From positions 4,960,001-5,024,000 of the forward strand of contig NZ_CP023695.1 of the NCBI RefSeq assembly GCF_008704395.1: a DNA stretch of 64,000 nt, given 5' to 3'. Of the stretch, positions 52,515-61,314 are shown piece after piece (position 1 is the first letter of the stretch; each line of letters begins with the position of its first letter). The DNA is from Streptomyces alboniger (GTDB lineage Bacteria; Actinomycetota; Actinomycetes; Streptomycetales; Streptomycetaceae). Below the pieces are notes generated by a model that worked only from the letters and a program-made list of their open reading frames with translations, did not search any database and was not told the origin of the DNA. The position numbers and the translations under genes are program-made.

Positions 52515-53906
52515 CTAGGACACCCGCCGAGCCCCCTGAGCAACCAGCACCACCAGCCCCACGAGAAGCCAAACCGCCCCCACGACCTGCGCGGACCCCG
52601 ACGCCTCCCAAATAACGGCCACCACGATCAACGCCCCCAGCGCAGGGATCAGCAGATGCCGCCACCAGCTGAAACCGTCTTCGCGGTGCCGTACCGCGAA
52701 CCACCCCACCACGCTCGCGTGGAGCAGCAGAAACGCCGTCAGCGCACCGATGTCCACCACGGACACCAGGTGGTCCATGCCGTCGTCCCGCCGAGCCGCC
52801 CACACCGCCGCCACCATCGTCACCACCGCCGCGCACAGCAGCGCGACCCGAGGCGTACCGGAGTCCGTCCGGGACAGAACCTTCGGCAGCCGCCGGTCCC
52901 GCGCCATCGCGAAGAGCAGTCGTCCCGCCGCCGCCTGCCCCGCGAGCGCGGCGAACGCCGCGCCGATCGCCTTGCTGACGGCCACCAGATCGTGCAGCCA
53001 CGACCCGGCCGCCGAGTCCACGGCGTCGTAGAACGCGGTGCCCTGCTTGCCCGGTTCCGCGGCCAGCTCGGCGGAGGACAGCGGCTCGAGGAGGGCCACC
53101 AGATACGTCTGCGCGACGAAGAGCACACCCGCGAGCGCCAGACAGAACAGCACCGCCCGCGCGACCTTCGCCGAGCCCCCCGTCACCTCCTCCGCGAAGG
53201 AGGCGATCGCGTCGAAGCCCAGATAGGACAGGACGGCGATCGACACCGCGCCCACCACCGCCGAGAGCGCGAAAGCACCCTGCGAGCCGTCCCCCGTCAG
53301 CGGCGACAGCCAGTCCCGCCGCGCCCCGTCCTGGACGAGGACGACCGCCGCCGCGACGACGAACACGAGGAGGACCACGACCTCCATGGCGAGCACCGCG
53401 AAGCCGACCCGGGCGGCCGCCCGCACCCCCCACAGGTTCAGCGCGGTCGTGATGAGCACCGCGATCGCCGTCCACACCCACCGGGACACCGAGGGGACCA
53501 GCGCGTTCATGGCGATACCGGAGAAGAGGTACGCGACCGCCGGGATGAGCAGATAGTCGAGCATCGCCATCCACCCGGCGATGAACCCGGGGCCCTTACC
53601 GAGCCCCACGCGCGCGTACGCGAAGACGGACCCCGCCTGGGGCACCACTCGCACCATCTGCGCGTAGCTGAAAGCGGTGAACGCCATCGCGACCGTGGCG
53701 ATCAGATAGACGAGGGCGACGGCGCCGTGCGACTTCGCGTCGAGCGTGCCGAAGACACCGACCGGCGCCATGGGGGCGATGAACAGCAGACCGTAGACGA
53801 CGAGGTCACGGAAGCCGAGACTGCGCCGCAGCCCCGTGCCGTCGGTGGGCTCGGCGGCCCCGACGCCCTCGGAGGGCGCTCCCGTATGGGCGGACTGTCC
53901 GGACAT
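52515..53906 (-). CDS. APC-family amino acid permease
   Basis: A 463-residue permease with about 12 membrane segments. The family signatures are [20 protein letters not shown] near residue 30, [20 protein letters not shown] in TM3, and [20 protein letters not shown] in TM6. [20 protein letters not shown] is the conserved cytoplasmic loop. APC permeases import amino acids or polyamines by H+ coupling. The ATG at 53906 has GGAGG 5 bases upstream; the upstream TTG at 53924 is less likely. It is divergent from ispH. Confidence 0.92.
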   Translation of the reverse strand: MSGQSAHTGAPSEGVGAAEPTDGTGLRRSLGFRDLVVYGLLFIAPMAPVGVFGTLDAKSHGAVALVYLIATVAMAFTAFSYAQMVRVVPQAGSVFAYARVGLGKGPGFIAGWMAMLDYLLIPAVAYLFSGIAMNALVPSVSRWVWTAIAVLITTALNLWGVRAAARVGFAVLAMEVVVLLVFVVAAAVVLVQDGARRDWLSPLTGDGSQGAFALSAVVGAVSIAVLSYLGFDAIASFAEEVTGGSAKVARAVLFCLALAGVLFVAQTYLVALLEPLSSAELAAEPGKQGTAFYDAVDSAAGSWLHDLVAVSKAIGAAFAALAGQAAAGRLLFAMARDRRLPKVLSRTDSGTPRVALLCAAVVTMVAAVWAARRDDGMDHLVSVVDIGALTAFLLLHASVVGWFAVRHREDGFSWWRHLLIPALGALIVVAVIWEASGSAQVVGAVWLLVGLVVLVAQGARRVS

Positions 53907-53969
53907 CGTGCCTCCGTGGATCAACGCGGGAGATCAACGCAGCCTCCAGTGTCCCCAACGCGGCGATCT

Positions 53970-54002
53970 TTGACGCGCTGGACGCGGCCTTACGATGGGG
54001 GC
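53970..54002 (+). promoter_or_regulatory. ispH promoter for a leaderless transcript
   Basis: TTGACG at 53970-53975 and TACGAT at 53991-53996 with a 15-base spacer resemble a vegetative promoter. The -10 hexamer is 6 bases from the ATG at 54003, leaving no room for a ribosome-binding site. Confidence 0.65.
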
Positions 54003-54986
54003 ATGACTGCAACGCCTGGCTCCCGCCGTGTCCTGCTCGCCGCTCCCCGTGGCTACTGCGCGGGCGTGGACCGTGCCGTGATCGCCGTCGAGAAGGCCCT
54101 GGAGCAGTACGGGGCCCCGATCTACGTCCGCCACGAGATCGTCCACAACAAGTACGTGGTGCAGACCCTGGAGAAGAAGGGCGCCATCTTCGTCGACGAG
54201 ACGGCGGAGGTCCCCGAGGGCTCCATCGTGATGTTCTCGGCGCACGGCGTGGCCCCGACCGTCCACGCGGAGGCCGCCGAGCGCAGGCTCGCCACGATCG
54301 ACGCGACGTGCCCGCTGGTCACCAAGGTCCACAAGGAAGCGGTCCGGTTCGCCAAGGAGGACTACGACATCCTCCTGATCGGCCACGAGGGCCACGAGGA
54401 AGTCATCGGTACGTCCGGTGAGGCGCCCGAGCACATCACGCTCGTCGACGGCCCCGACGACGTGGCGAACGTCGAGGTCCGCGACCCGGACAAGGTCGTC
54501 TGGCTCTCCCAGACCACGCTCTCCGTCGACGAGACGATGGAGACGGTCGACGCGCTGAAGGGCAAGTTCCCGAACCTGCTCTCGCCGCCCAGCGACGACA
54601 TCTGCTACGCCACGCAGAACCGCCAGATCGCGGTGAAGAAGCTCGCCGAGGACGCCGATCTCGTCATCGTCGTCGGCTCCAAGAACTCCTCGAACTCCAT
54701 CCGCATGGTCGAGGTCGCCCTCGACGCCGGCGCCCCCGCCTCGCACCTGGTGGACAACGCCGACGAGATCGACGAGGCGTGGCTGGAGGGCGTCACCACG
54801 GTCGGCCTGACCTCGGGCGCGTCCGTGCCGGACGTCCTGGTGGACGGCGTCATCGAATGGCTCGCCGAGCGGGGCTACGGCGACGTGGAGACGGTGAAGA
54901 CGGCCGAGGAGTCGATCACCTTCTCGCTGCCCAAGGAACTCCGCAGGGACCTGCGCGCCGAGGCGGCGGAGCTGTCGCGGCGCTGA
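54003..54986 (+). CDS. ispH: 4-hydroxy-3-methylbut-2-enyl diphosphate reductase
   Basis: A 327-residue LytB/IspH, the last enzyme of the methylerythritol phosphate pathway, making IPP and DMAPP. The iron-sulfur ligands are C19 in [12 protein letters not shown]103 in [11 protein letters not shown] and C201 in [11 protein letters not shown]. The active-site His and Glu are seen in [16 protein letters not shown] and [11 protein letters not shown]. It supplies precursors also used by UppS at 24797. Its transcript appears leaderless. Confidence 0.97.
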   Translation: MTATPGSRRVLLAAPRGYCAGVDRAVIAVEKALEQYGAPIYVRHEIVHNKYVVQTLEKKGAIFVDETAEVPEGSIVMFSAHGVAPTVHAEAAERRLATIDATCPLVTKVHKEAVRFAKEDYDILLIGHEGHEEVIGTSGEAPEHITLVDGPDDVANVEVRDPDKVVWLSQTTLSVDETMETVDALKGKFPNLLSPPSDDICYATQNRQIAVKKLAEDADLVIVVGSKNSSNSIRMVEVALDAGAPASHLVDNADEIDEAWLEGVTTVGLTSGASVPDVLVDGVIEWLAERGYGDVETVKTAEESITFSLPKELRRDLRAEAAELSRR

Positions 54987-55000
54987 GTCGGCCGTCGGAG

Positions 55001-55029
55001 CTGTCGTGGGGCTGAGCGGGTCGTACGGT
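55001..55029 (+). promoter_or_regulatory. ppgK promoter for a leaderless transcript
   Basis: CTGTCG at 55001-55006, a 17-base spacer and TACGGT at 55024-55029 form a -35/-10 pair. The ATG at 55036 follows after GGGGCC, 6 bases. Confidence 0.6.
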
Positions 55030-55035
55030 GGGGCC

Positions 55036-55779
55036 ATGGAGATCTTCGGTGTGGACATCGGCGGATCCGGGATCAAGGGCGCGCCCGTTGACCTGGATCG
55101 CGGAGACCTGGCTCAGGAGCGGCACAAGGTCCTGACCCCTCATCCGGCGACGCCGGACGCGGTGGTGGAAGGCGTACGCGAGGTCGTGGAGCACTTCGGC
55201 TGGACGGGGGACGTCGGGGTCACGTTCCCCGGCGTGATCACCAACGGCGTGGTGCGCACCGCCGCGAACGTCGACAAGGGCTGGGTGGGCAAGGACATCC
55301 GCAAGCTGGTCTCGGACCGGCTCGGCGGGGCCTGTGTCACCGTCCTGAACGACGCGGACGCGGCGGGCGTCGCGGAGATGCACCGCGGCGCGGGCCAGGG
55401 CCGTACGGGCACGGTCCTGATGCTCACGCTCGGCACGGGCATCGGCAGCGCGCTGTTCACCGGCGGCCGCCTGGTGCCGAACACCGAGCTGGGCCACCTG
55501 GAGCTGCACGGCCACGACGCGGAGAAGAAGGCCTCCTCCAAGGCGCGCGAGGACGAGGACCTGAGCTGGGAGCACTGGGCGCGGCGCGTCCAGAAGTACC
55601 TCGCGCACGTGGAGATGCTGTTCTCGCCGGAACTGTTCATCATCGGCGGCGGCGTGAGCCGCAAGGCGCACAAGTTCCTGCCGCTGATCGAGGGCATCGA
55701 GGCGGAGATCGTCCCGGCCCAGCTCCAGAACAACGCCGGCATCGTGGGCGCGGCGATGGCGGCGGCGGGCGAGGCGTAG
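55036..55779 (+). CDS. ppgK: Polyphosphate glucokinase (ROK family)
   Basis: A 247-residue enzyme that phosphorylates glucose with polyphosphate or ATP, characteristic of actinobacteria. The phosphate-binding GVDIGGSGIKGAPVD is at the N-terminus. The PpgK pattern continues with GVTFPGVITNGVVRTAANVD, LNDADAAGVAEM with the catalytic Asp, and LTLGTGIGSALF. NTELGHLELHGHDAEKKASS replaces the zinc-binding Cys cluster of other ROK kinases, as is usual for PpgK. It lies 49 bases after ispH. Confidence 0.95.
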   Translation: MEIFGVDIGGSGIKGAPVDLDRGDLAQERHKVLTPHPATPDAVVEGVREVVEHFGWTGDVGVTFPGVITNGVVRTAANVDKGWVGKDIRKLVSDRLGGACVTVLNDADAAGVAEMHRGAGQGRTGTVLMLTLGTGIGSALFTGGRLVPNTELGHLELHGHDAEKKASSKAREDEDLSWEHWARRVQKYLAHVEMLFSPELFIIGGGVSRKAHKFLPLIEGIEAEIVPAQLQNNAGIVGAAMAAAGEA

Positions 55780-55836
55780 CCCTACGTACGTACGGCCTGT
55801 GCTGCTCTTCGGCCGCCCGCCCGCCCGTCCGCCCGC

Positions 55837-56499
55837 TCAGGCGGCGGGGACGCGCTTCCCGCCGCCCGGGTGCCGGGGCGGCACGGCACGCGGCTGCCCG
55901 CGGCGCTGCGCCATCAGCCGGATCTTGCGCACGGTCACGATCACGCCGGCGACGAGCGTGCCTCCGTAGAGCCACCCCGCGTGCAGCGCCAGCGACGTTA
56001 CGAGCCCCATGAGCTGGCCACCGAACCCGCCGGTGCCCCCGGAGATCGGCAGGATCCCGGCGGCGAACGCGATCGGCACGCCCACCGGCGCGGTGACCAG
56101 GTCGGCGGGGCGCACCCACAGCGCGGTGAGCGCGGCCACGGGCACGAACAGCACGCCGTACGCGACGAGGGAACTGCCGAACAGCAGCCGCAGCAGACAG
56201 GCGAACAGGAACATCACGGCCGCACAGAACAGACCGCTGCCGAGGCCCGTCAGCCGCGGGTTCGGCATCTGCCGCAGCCTGCGGTACAGCGACATCTGCC
56301 GCAGCTTGCGGTACAGCGGGGAGCGGCGCAGCGCCCGGACGAACGGCGGCTCGGGACGGCGCGGGCGGGCCGCGGCCCGGTACACCGTGCCGGGCCCGGC
56401 CGCCCCGCCCTGCGGGGGCAGCGGGGCGGTCCGCCGGGGCCGGGCCGCCGCGGCGGCCTTCGGGTCGGGCTGAGAGGGACGCGTCCTGTGTTGCTCCAC
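55837..56499 (-). CDS. Membrane protein with basic N-terminus (DUF6542-like)
   Basis: A 220-residue protein. The first 75 residues are Pro/Arg-rich and include the paired RRSPLYRKLRQM and LYRRLRQM segments, an internal repeat. Five hydrophobic segments follow (GLGSGLFCAAVMFLFACLL, LVAYGVLFVPVAALTAL, PVGVPIAFAAGILPI, LMGLVTSLALHAGWL, GGTLVAGVIVTV). It resembles an actinobacterial family annotated as DUF6542. Function unknown. It is convergent with ppgK and divergent from ychF. Confidence 0.75.
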   Translation of the reverse strand: MEQHRTRPSQPDPKAAAAARPRRTAPLPPQGGAAGPGTVYRAAARPRRPEPPFVRALRRSPLYRKLRQMSLYRRLRQMPNPRLTGLGSGLFCAAVMFLFACLLRLLFGSSLVAYGVLFVPVAALTALWVRPADLVTAPVGVPIAFAAGILPISGGTGGFGGQLMGLVTSLALHAGWLYGGTLVAGVIVTVRKIRLMAQRRGQPRAVPPRHPGGGKRVPAA

Positions 56500-56724
56500 T
56501 GGACCAACCTAGGTCGGCTTCCGCGCGGAATCAGGCGCGGGACACGCCCTTTGGGTGACCTTGGCCATGCGTTCGACAGCGAGACGGCTGGGCGGGCGGC
56601 CGTCCGGAGGGACCGGTTGCGGCACGCCGTAGACTGGTGGATCGGCCCACGTACGAAGCGCACGCACGAAGCGCGGGTACGAGGGGACCACCCCACCCAG
56701 CCCTGACGTACGGGAAGTCGCAAC

Positions 56725-57813
<1,089 letters not shown>

Positions 57814-57866
57814 TGCGTGATTCCTTGATCGCCGAAAGTGGCTGGTCAGATTAGGAAACCCAGGTC

Positions 57867-57904
57867 AAGGGGCCAGATCTTCGGGTCTGGCCCCTTCCTG
57901 TTTT
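57867..57904 (+). terminator. Terminator after ychF
   Basis: AAGGGGCCAGA (57867-57877) and TCTGGCCCCTT (57886-57896) form an 11-bp stem, followed by CCTGTTTT. Confidence 0.85.
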
Positions 57905-58212
57905 CTCCTGCGGATTCACGCCGTTTCCGGGTCGTGTGCTGACTTGATGCTGACTCTGCGAAGGGGTCGAGCCGGTGATGACCTGGGCTTTCGAAGGGGC
58001 AGCGAGGGGCCGGGCTGACCCAGGCGGCGGGAAGAGGGCGGGAGCTCCCCAGTGGCCCGCTCGCGGGCCCTCTTTATGCAAGAACGCGCATAGTCGCGAG
58101 AGTGCATAGACGGCCGTGCACGGCGTCCGTACCGTCGTCCCGGGCGGCTCCGGCAGGGGAATGCGGACTTGGGGGTTCACGTGTCCGAGCGCACTAGATT
58201 GACCCACGGCTG
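57905..58212. other. Gene-poor junction between core and accessory DNA, with a double hairpin
   Basis: There is no gene that I can support. At 58054-58069 GGCCCGC, loop TC, GCGGGCC form a perfect stem nested inside AAGAGGG (58032-58038) with CCTCTTT (58069-58075), a terminator-like structure. The G+C content drops slightly and the sequence TGCTGACTTGATGCTGACTC (57941-57960) contains a short direct repeat of GCTGACT. No tRNA or integrase gene was seen, so the mode of insertion of the accessory segment is unclear. Confidence 0.5.
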
Positions 58213-58411
58213 ATGGGCGGAGACGACAGGAGCGGCAACGGAAGCGGGGAGTGCGGACAGGGCGACTGCCCGAACGGGTACCGCACCAAGAATGGGGAGC
58301 ATCGTAGTGCAGGGAGACCTGTTCGACGGCTTCACACCCCCGCCGGGGGACGGCTTGGGGGAGATTCCGGAGTGCGTGTTGCGGGAGGCAGTCCGTGCTC
58401 TTGGCTGGTGA
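58213..58411 (+). pseudogene. Frameshifted small protein of the streptomycete DUF6879 neighbourhood
   Basis: In one frame the sequence reads GECGQGDCPNGYRTKNGEH, and in the next frame, from about 58303, it continues VVQGDLFDGFTPPPGDGLGE and IPECVLREAVRALGW then stop. Joined, these match the usual small Streptomyces protein with two cysteines, a YRT motif and a C-terminal LREAVRAL helix encoded ahead of DUF6879 genes. A single indel near 58300 separates the halves. An alternative is a short intact ORF from GTG at 58307 (34 codons). Confidence 0.6.
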
Positions 58412-58421
58412 GAAGTGACAG

Positions 58422-58895
58422 GTGAAGTTCAGCGAGTTCACGAGTGAGGCGTGGTGGCTGGCGCACGCCCCATCTACCGCGTCCCTCAGGAGGCTGACAA
58501 GTTCTCCCGGTTCCTCGCAGGAGAACGGTTCCCCGGCCCGTACGAGGACGCTGGACGGCGATGATCCGCAGGCACCGCGTGACCGGCGGGACGATCGGCC
58601 GCGTCCATGTGGTGACACGTCCGCCCTCGAACTACCTGCGCTTTGAGTTCAGGCGGTACTACCGCCATCAGGCTCCGGTCCATCCGCATCCTCGACGTCA
58701 CGGACCGGACGAACCCCCTGGCAGGTGTCGACAACTTCTGGATGTTCGACCACTCCACGGTCGTCCTGATGAAGTACGCCGATGACGGAACGCAGATTGA
58801 GCGCGAGCTGTACGAAGGTGATCTCGCCCCGTTCCCGGGGTACCAGCGCATCGCTCTCGCCGAGTCGGTTCCGTTTCTGGGGTACGTGACTGCGC
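58422..58895 (+). pseudogene. Degraded DUF6879 family gene
   Basis: Fragments in three frames add up to one DUF6879 protein. MKFSEFTSEAWWLAHA starts at 58422; after a shift, PIYRVPQEADKFSRFLAGER and FPGPYEDAGR follow and hit a stop; then GRVHVVTRPPSNYLRFEF; then SIRILDVTDRTNPLAGVDNF, WMFDHSTVVLMKYADDGTQI and ELYEGDLAPFPGYQRIALAE. At least three indels are needed, and a short piece before the GRVHVVTRP strand is missing. DUF6879 proteins sit beside HTH regulators in many Streptomyces two-gene sets with antitoxin-like or developmental roles. Confidence 0.75.
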
Positions 58896-59395
58896 GACAT
58901 TCGAGCCCGAGCAGCTCGGCCAGTCCGCTCAGGAACTCGCCGCCACGCTGCGGAAGCTGCGTAAGCAGGCCGCTCTCTCCGGGAACCGGCTTGCCGCGCT
59001 GCAACATGTCGCAGTCGAAGGTGAGCCGCATCGAGAACGGGAAGGTGCGCCCCACCCTGGTGGACGTAGAGCGACTGTTCACGGACCTGGAGGCCCCGCC
59101 GGCGCTGGTGGCTGAGGTGTCGGCGTTGGCCCGTCTCGCTGCGGCGGAGTGGCAGGACGCCGGCTCGATGTGCCGCAAGGGCTTGGACAAGACGCAGCTC
59201 GAACTGGCAGGTCTAGAAGCTCCTCGATCCATTTCCGGTTCGTCCTCCTGTCGATGCTCACGGCCTGCTGTCGACCCGGAGTACATCCGGGCCGGACTGG
59301 AGCACATCCCCGGTGGTGGCGATCAGCCAACACGGCACCGTTCCGACGTTCGACGTGTCGATGGCCGTGACGTTCGAGGTAACGGCACCTTTTGA
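58886..59395 (+). pseudogene. Degraded Scr1/DUF5753-type XRE helix-turn-helix regulator gene
   Basis: The first fragment reads FEPEQLGQSAQELAATLRKL and RKQAALSGNRLAA. After an indel near 58999 the second reads CNMSQSKVSRIENGKVRPTL, VDVERLFTDLEAPPALVAEV and LARLAAAEWQDAGSMCRKGL, the typical recognition helix and linker. Further shifts give FRFVLLSMLTA and PEYIRAGLEHIPG, the start of the DUF5753 domain, and then the sequence breaks off, leaving most of that domain missing. Together with the preceding remnants this is a dead regulator/DUF6879 set. Confidence 0.75.
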
Positions 59396-59697
59396 GGCGA
59401 CACCGGAGGCTCCACCGCGCTCTAACTCCGTGATGGTGACAGCCCCGCAGACGGATGAAGTCAGGGTGCCTACGGGCGCGGAAGCCGTGGACTGTGCAGG
59501 AAAAGTGCCCCGGGCCGCAATCGGTGAGGTGGTCGCGGCAGCTTTCTACGGCGGGTGGGGGCGACTCCCTCGGTGACGACGAGGGCCGAGAATGAGACCG
59601 CGCGGCTGAGGCGTCTGTGCCGGGCGACGGCGAACCAGGCTTCGCTGTCAGTGCGCCCCGGTACGCTGCTCAAGTCATCACAGTTGGAGGAAAAGAC
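59396..59697 (+). other. Unassigned sequence upstream of the restriction-modification operon
   Basis: No gene is supported. It may contain the tail of the decayed regulator set. A TACGCT hexamer at 59662-59667 lies 31 bases before the methyltransferase ATG and could be the -10 of the operon promoter, with GGAGG at 59685-59689 as its ribosome-binding site. Confidence 0.4.
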
Positions 59698-61314
59698 ATG
59701 GGCACCTCGGGGCGTCTCAGCCTGACTTGGATCAACAAAGACAGGTCGCTCATCAGCACGCGGGACGGCGGCTATGAGTGGGTCAACCGGGACGACTTTC
59801 GGGTGACCGAGACACGCCTCCTCCGCGATGTGGCGACTGTGGGCGAGGTGCATGACGACCTCAAACGTGCTGCGGACAATCTGCTGATCCAGGGGGACAA
59901 TGGGGACGCACTACGGGCGCTCTCCAGGCTCCCTGAATTCGCGGACGAGTACCGCGGCAAGGTGAAACTGGCGTATATCGACCCACCATTCAACACGGGT
60001 CAGGCGTTCGACCATTACAAGGATGGCGTCGAGCACTCAGTCTGGCTGACGATGATGCGCGACCGGATTCTCCTGATCCGAGACCTGCTAGCGCCTGATG
60101 GGAGTATCTGGGTCCACCTCGACGATAGCGAGGGGGCCTATGCACGGGTGCTTCTCGATGAGATTTTTGGGCGATCGTGCTTCGCGGGAACCGTCATCTG
60201 GAGATCCACGGATAACAGTAATAATGACGCGAAGACGTTCTCCGTGGACCACAATGTGATTCACGTGTACGGGAAGTCTCCGGGCTGGCTAACGAATCGA
60301 GTTGCTCGGCGAGAGGATCAGTCTGGACATTATTCAAATCCGGACAATGACCCTCGCGGCCCCTGGTTTGACGGGAATCCGCTTGGTTCGCCGAACCCAC
60401 GAAAGAACCTTCAGTACGAAATCGTGTCGCCGCAGGGGCATGTGATCCGCTGTCCCCCGAACGGCTGGCGGTGGGCACGGGAGACACTGAACGAGAAAAT
60501 GGCTACTGGGGAGATCCGGTTCACTCCGGATGGCAAAGGAATCCGACGGCGTACGTATCTACTGGAGCAGGGCGGGCTTCCGCCGTCGACGCTTTGGGCC
60601 GACATCGAAGAAACCGGAAGTAATCGCAAGGCGAAGGCAGAGCTGAAACGGATTTTCCGGGGGAAACCGACAGCCGAACTATTCAAGACACCGAAGCCGG
60701 AGTCATTGCTGCGAAAGGTTCTTGAGATCGCGACTCAGCCCGGTGACGTCGTCCTCGACTGTTTCGGTGGTTCCGGGACGACCGCCGCTGTGGCGCACAA
60801 GATGGGTCGGCGTTGGATCTTGACCGAGCGCGAGTCGGGGACAGTCGACAAATTCATTCGTCCGCGGCTTGACTGCATCGTCAACGGCGAGGAGCCCGGC
60901 GGGATTTCGAAGGCGGTCGGCTGGGAAAAGGGTGGAGGCTTCCGTCATCTCGAAGTTGCCCCCTCCATGTATGAGCGCATGGGTAATCGGCTACTCCTCG
61001 CCCCGTGGGTGGTCGGCGACGCCTTCGCTGAGACCGCCTGTGCGCAGATCCCTGGCTTCGAACTGGAGCCTGGCTCCGAGTCGCCGTTTGTCGGTCGAAA
61101 GGGGCGACGGCGTCTGGCGGTCGTCGATGGGCTTGTTGCCGAGAGCACAGTCCAGTCGATCGTTGAGGCGTTGTGTGAGAACGAGAGCGTTCTCATCGTG
61201 GCCAAGAGTTACCTGCGTGAGGCGGCAAGCCTCCTAGAGAAGCTCAGCCCTGGCTCGCGCATCAAGAAGGCCCCCCAGGACCTGTTGGACATGAAGGGAC
61301 GTGTGCTGCGTTGA
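59698..61314 (+). CDS. Type III-like adenine-specific DNA methyltransferase (Mod)
   Basis: A 538-residue beta-class N6-adenine or N4-cytosine methyltransferase: catalytic motif IV LAYIDPPFNTGQ (DPPF 95-98) precedes the SAM-binding motif I DVVLDCFGGSGTTAAVAHKM (356-362). Between them lies the putative target-recognition region (about 160-330). The N-terminal block LIQGDNGDALRAL is typical of type III Mod proteins. The extra C-terminal 160 residues may contact the helicase subunit. GGAGG lies 8 bases before the ATG. Codons are much less G/C-biased than in the core genes, a sign of transfer. Its stop overlaps the helicase start. Confidence 0.9.
   Translation: MGTSGRLSLTWINKDRSLISTRDGGYEWVNRDDFRVTETRLLRDVATVGEVHDDLKRAADNLLIQGDNGDALRALSRLPEFADEYRGKVKLAYIDPPFNTGQAFDHYKDGVEHSVWLTMMRDRILLIRDLLAPDGSIWVHLDDSEGAYARVLLDEIFGRSCFAGTVIWRSTDNSNNDAKTFSVDHNVIHVYGKSPGWLTNRVARREDQSGHYSNPDNDPRGPWFDGNPLGSPNPRKNLQYEIVSPQGHVIRCPPNGWRWARETLNEKMATGEIRFTPDGKGIRRRTYLLEQGGLPPSTLWADIEETGSNRKAKAELKRIFRGKPTAELFKTPKPESLLRKVLEIATQPGDVVLDCFGGSGTTAAVAHKMGRRWILTERESGTVDKFIRPRLDCIVNGEEPGGISKAVGWEKGGGFRHLEVAPSMYERMGNRLLLAPWVVGDAFAETACAQIPGFELEPGSESPFVGRKGRRRLAVVDGLVAESTVQSIVEALCENESVLIVAKSYLREAASLLEKLSPGSRIKKAPQDLLDMKGRVLR

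Noticed and set aside
58307..58411. Intact 34-residue protein starting at GTG 58307
   Set aside because: Possible, but the sequence just upstream in another frame supplies the missing N-terminal half of the known small family, so a frameshifted pseudogene is the simpler reading.
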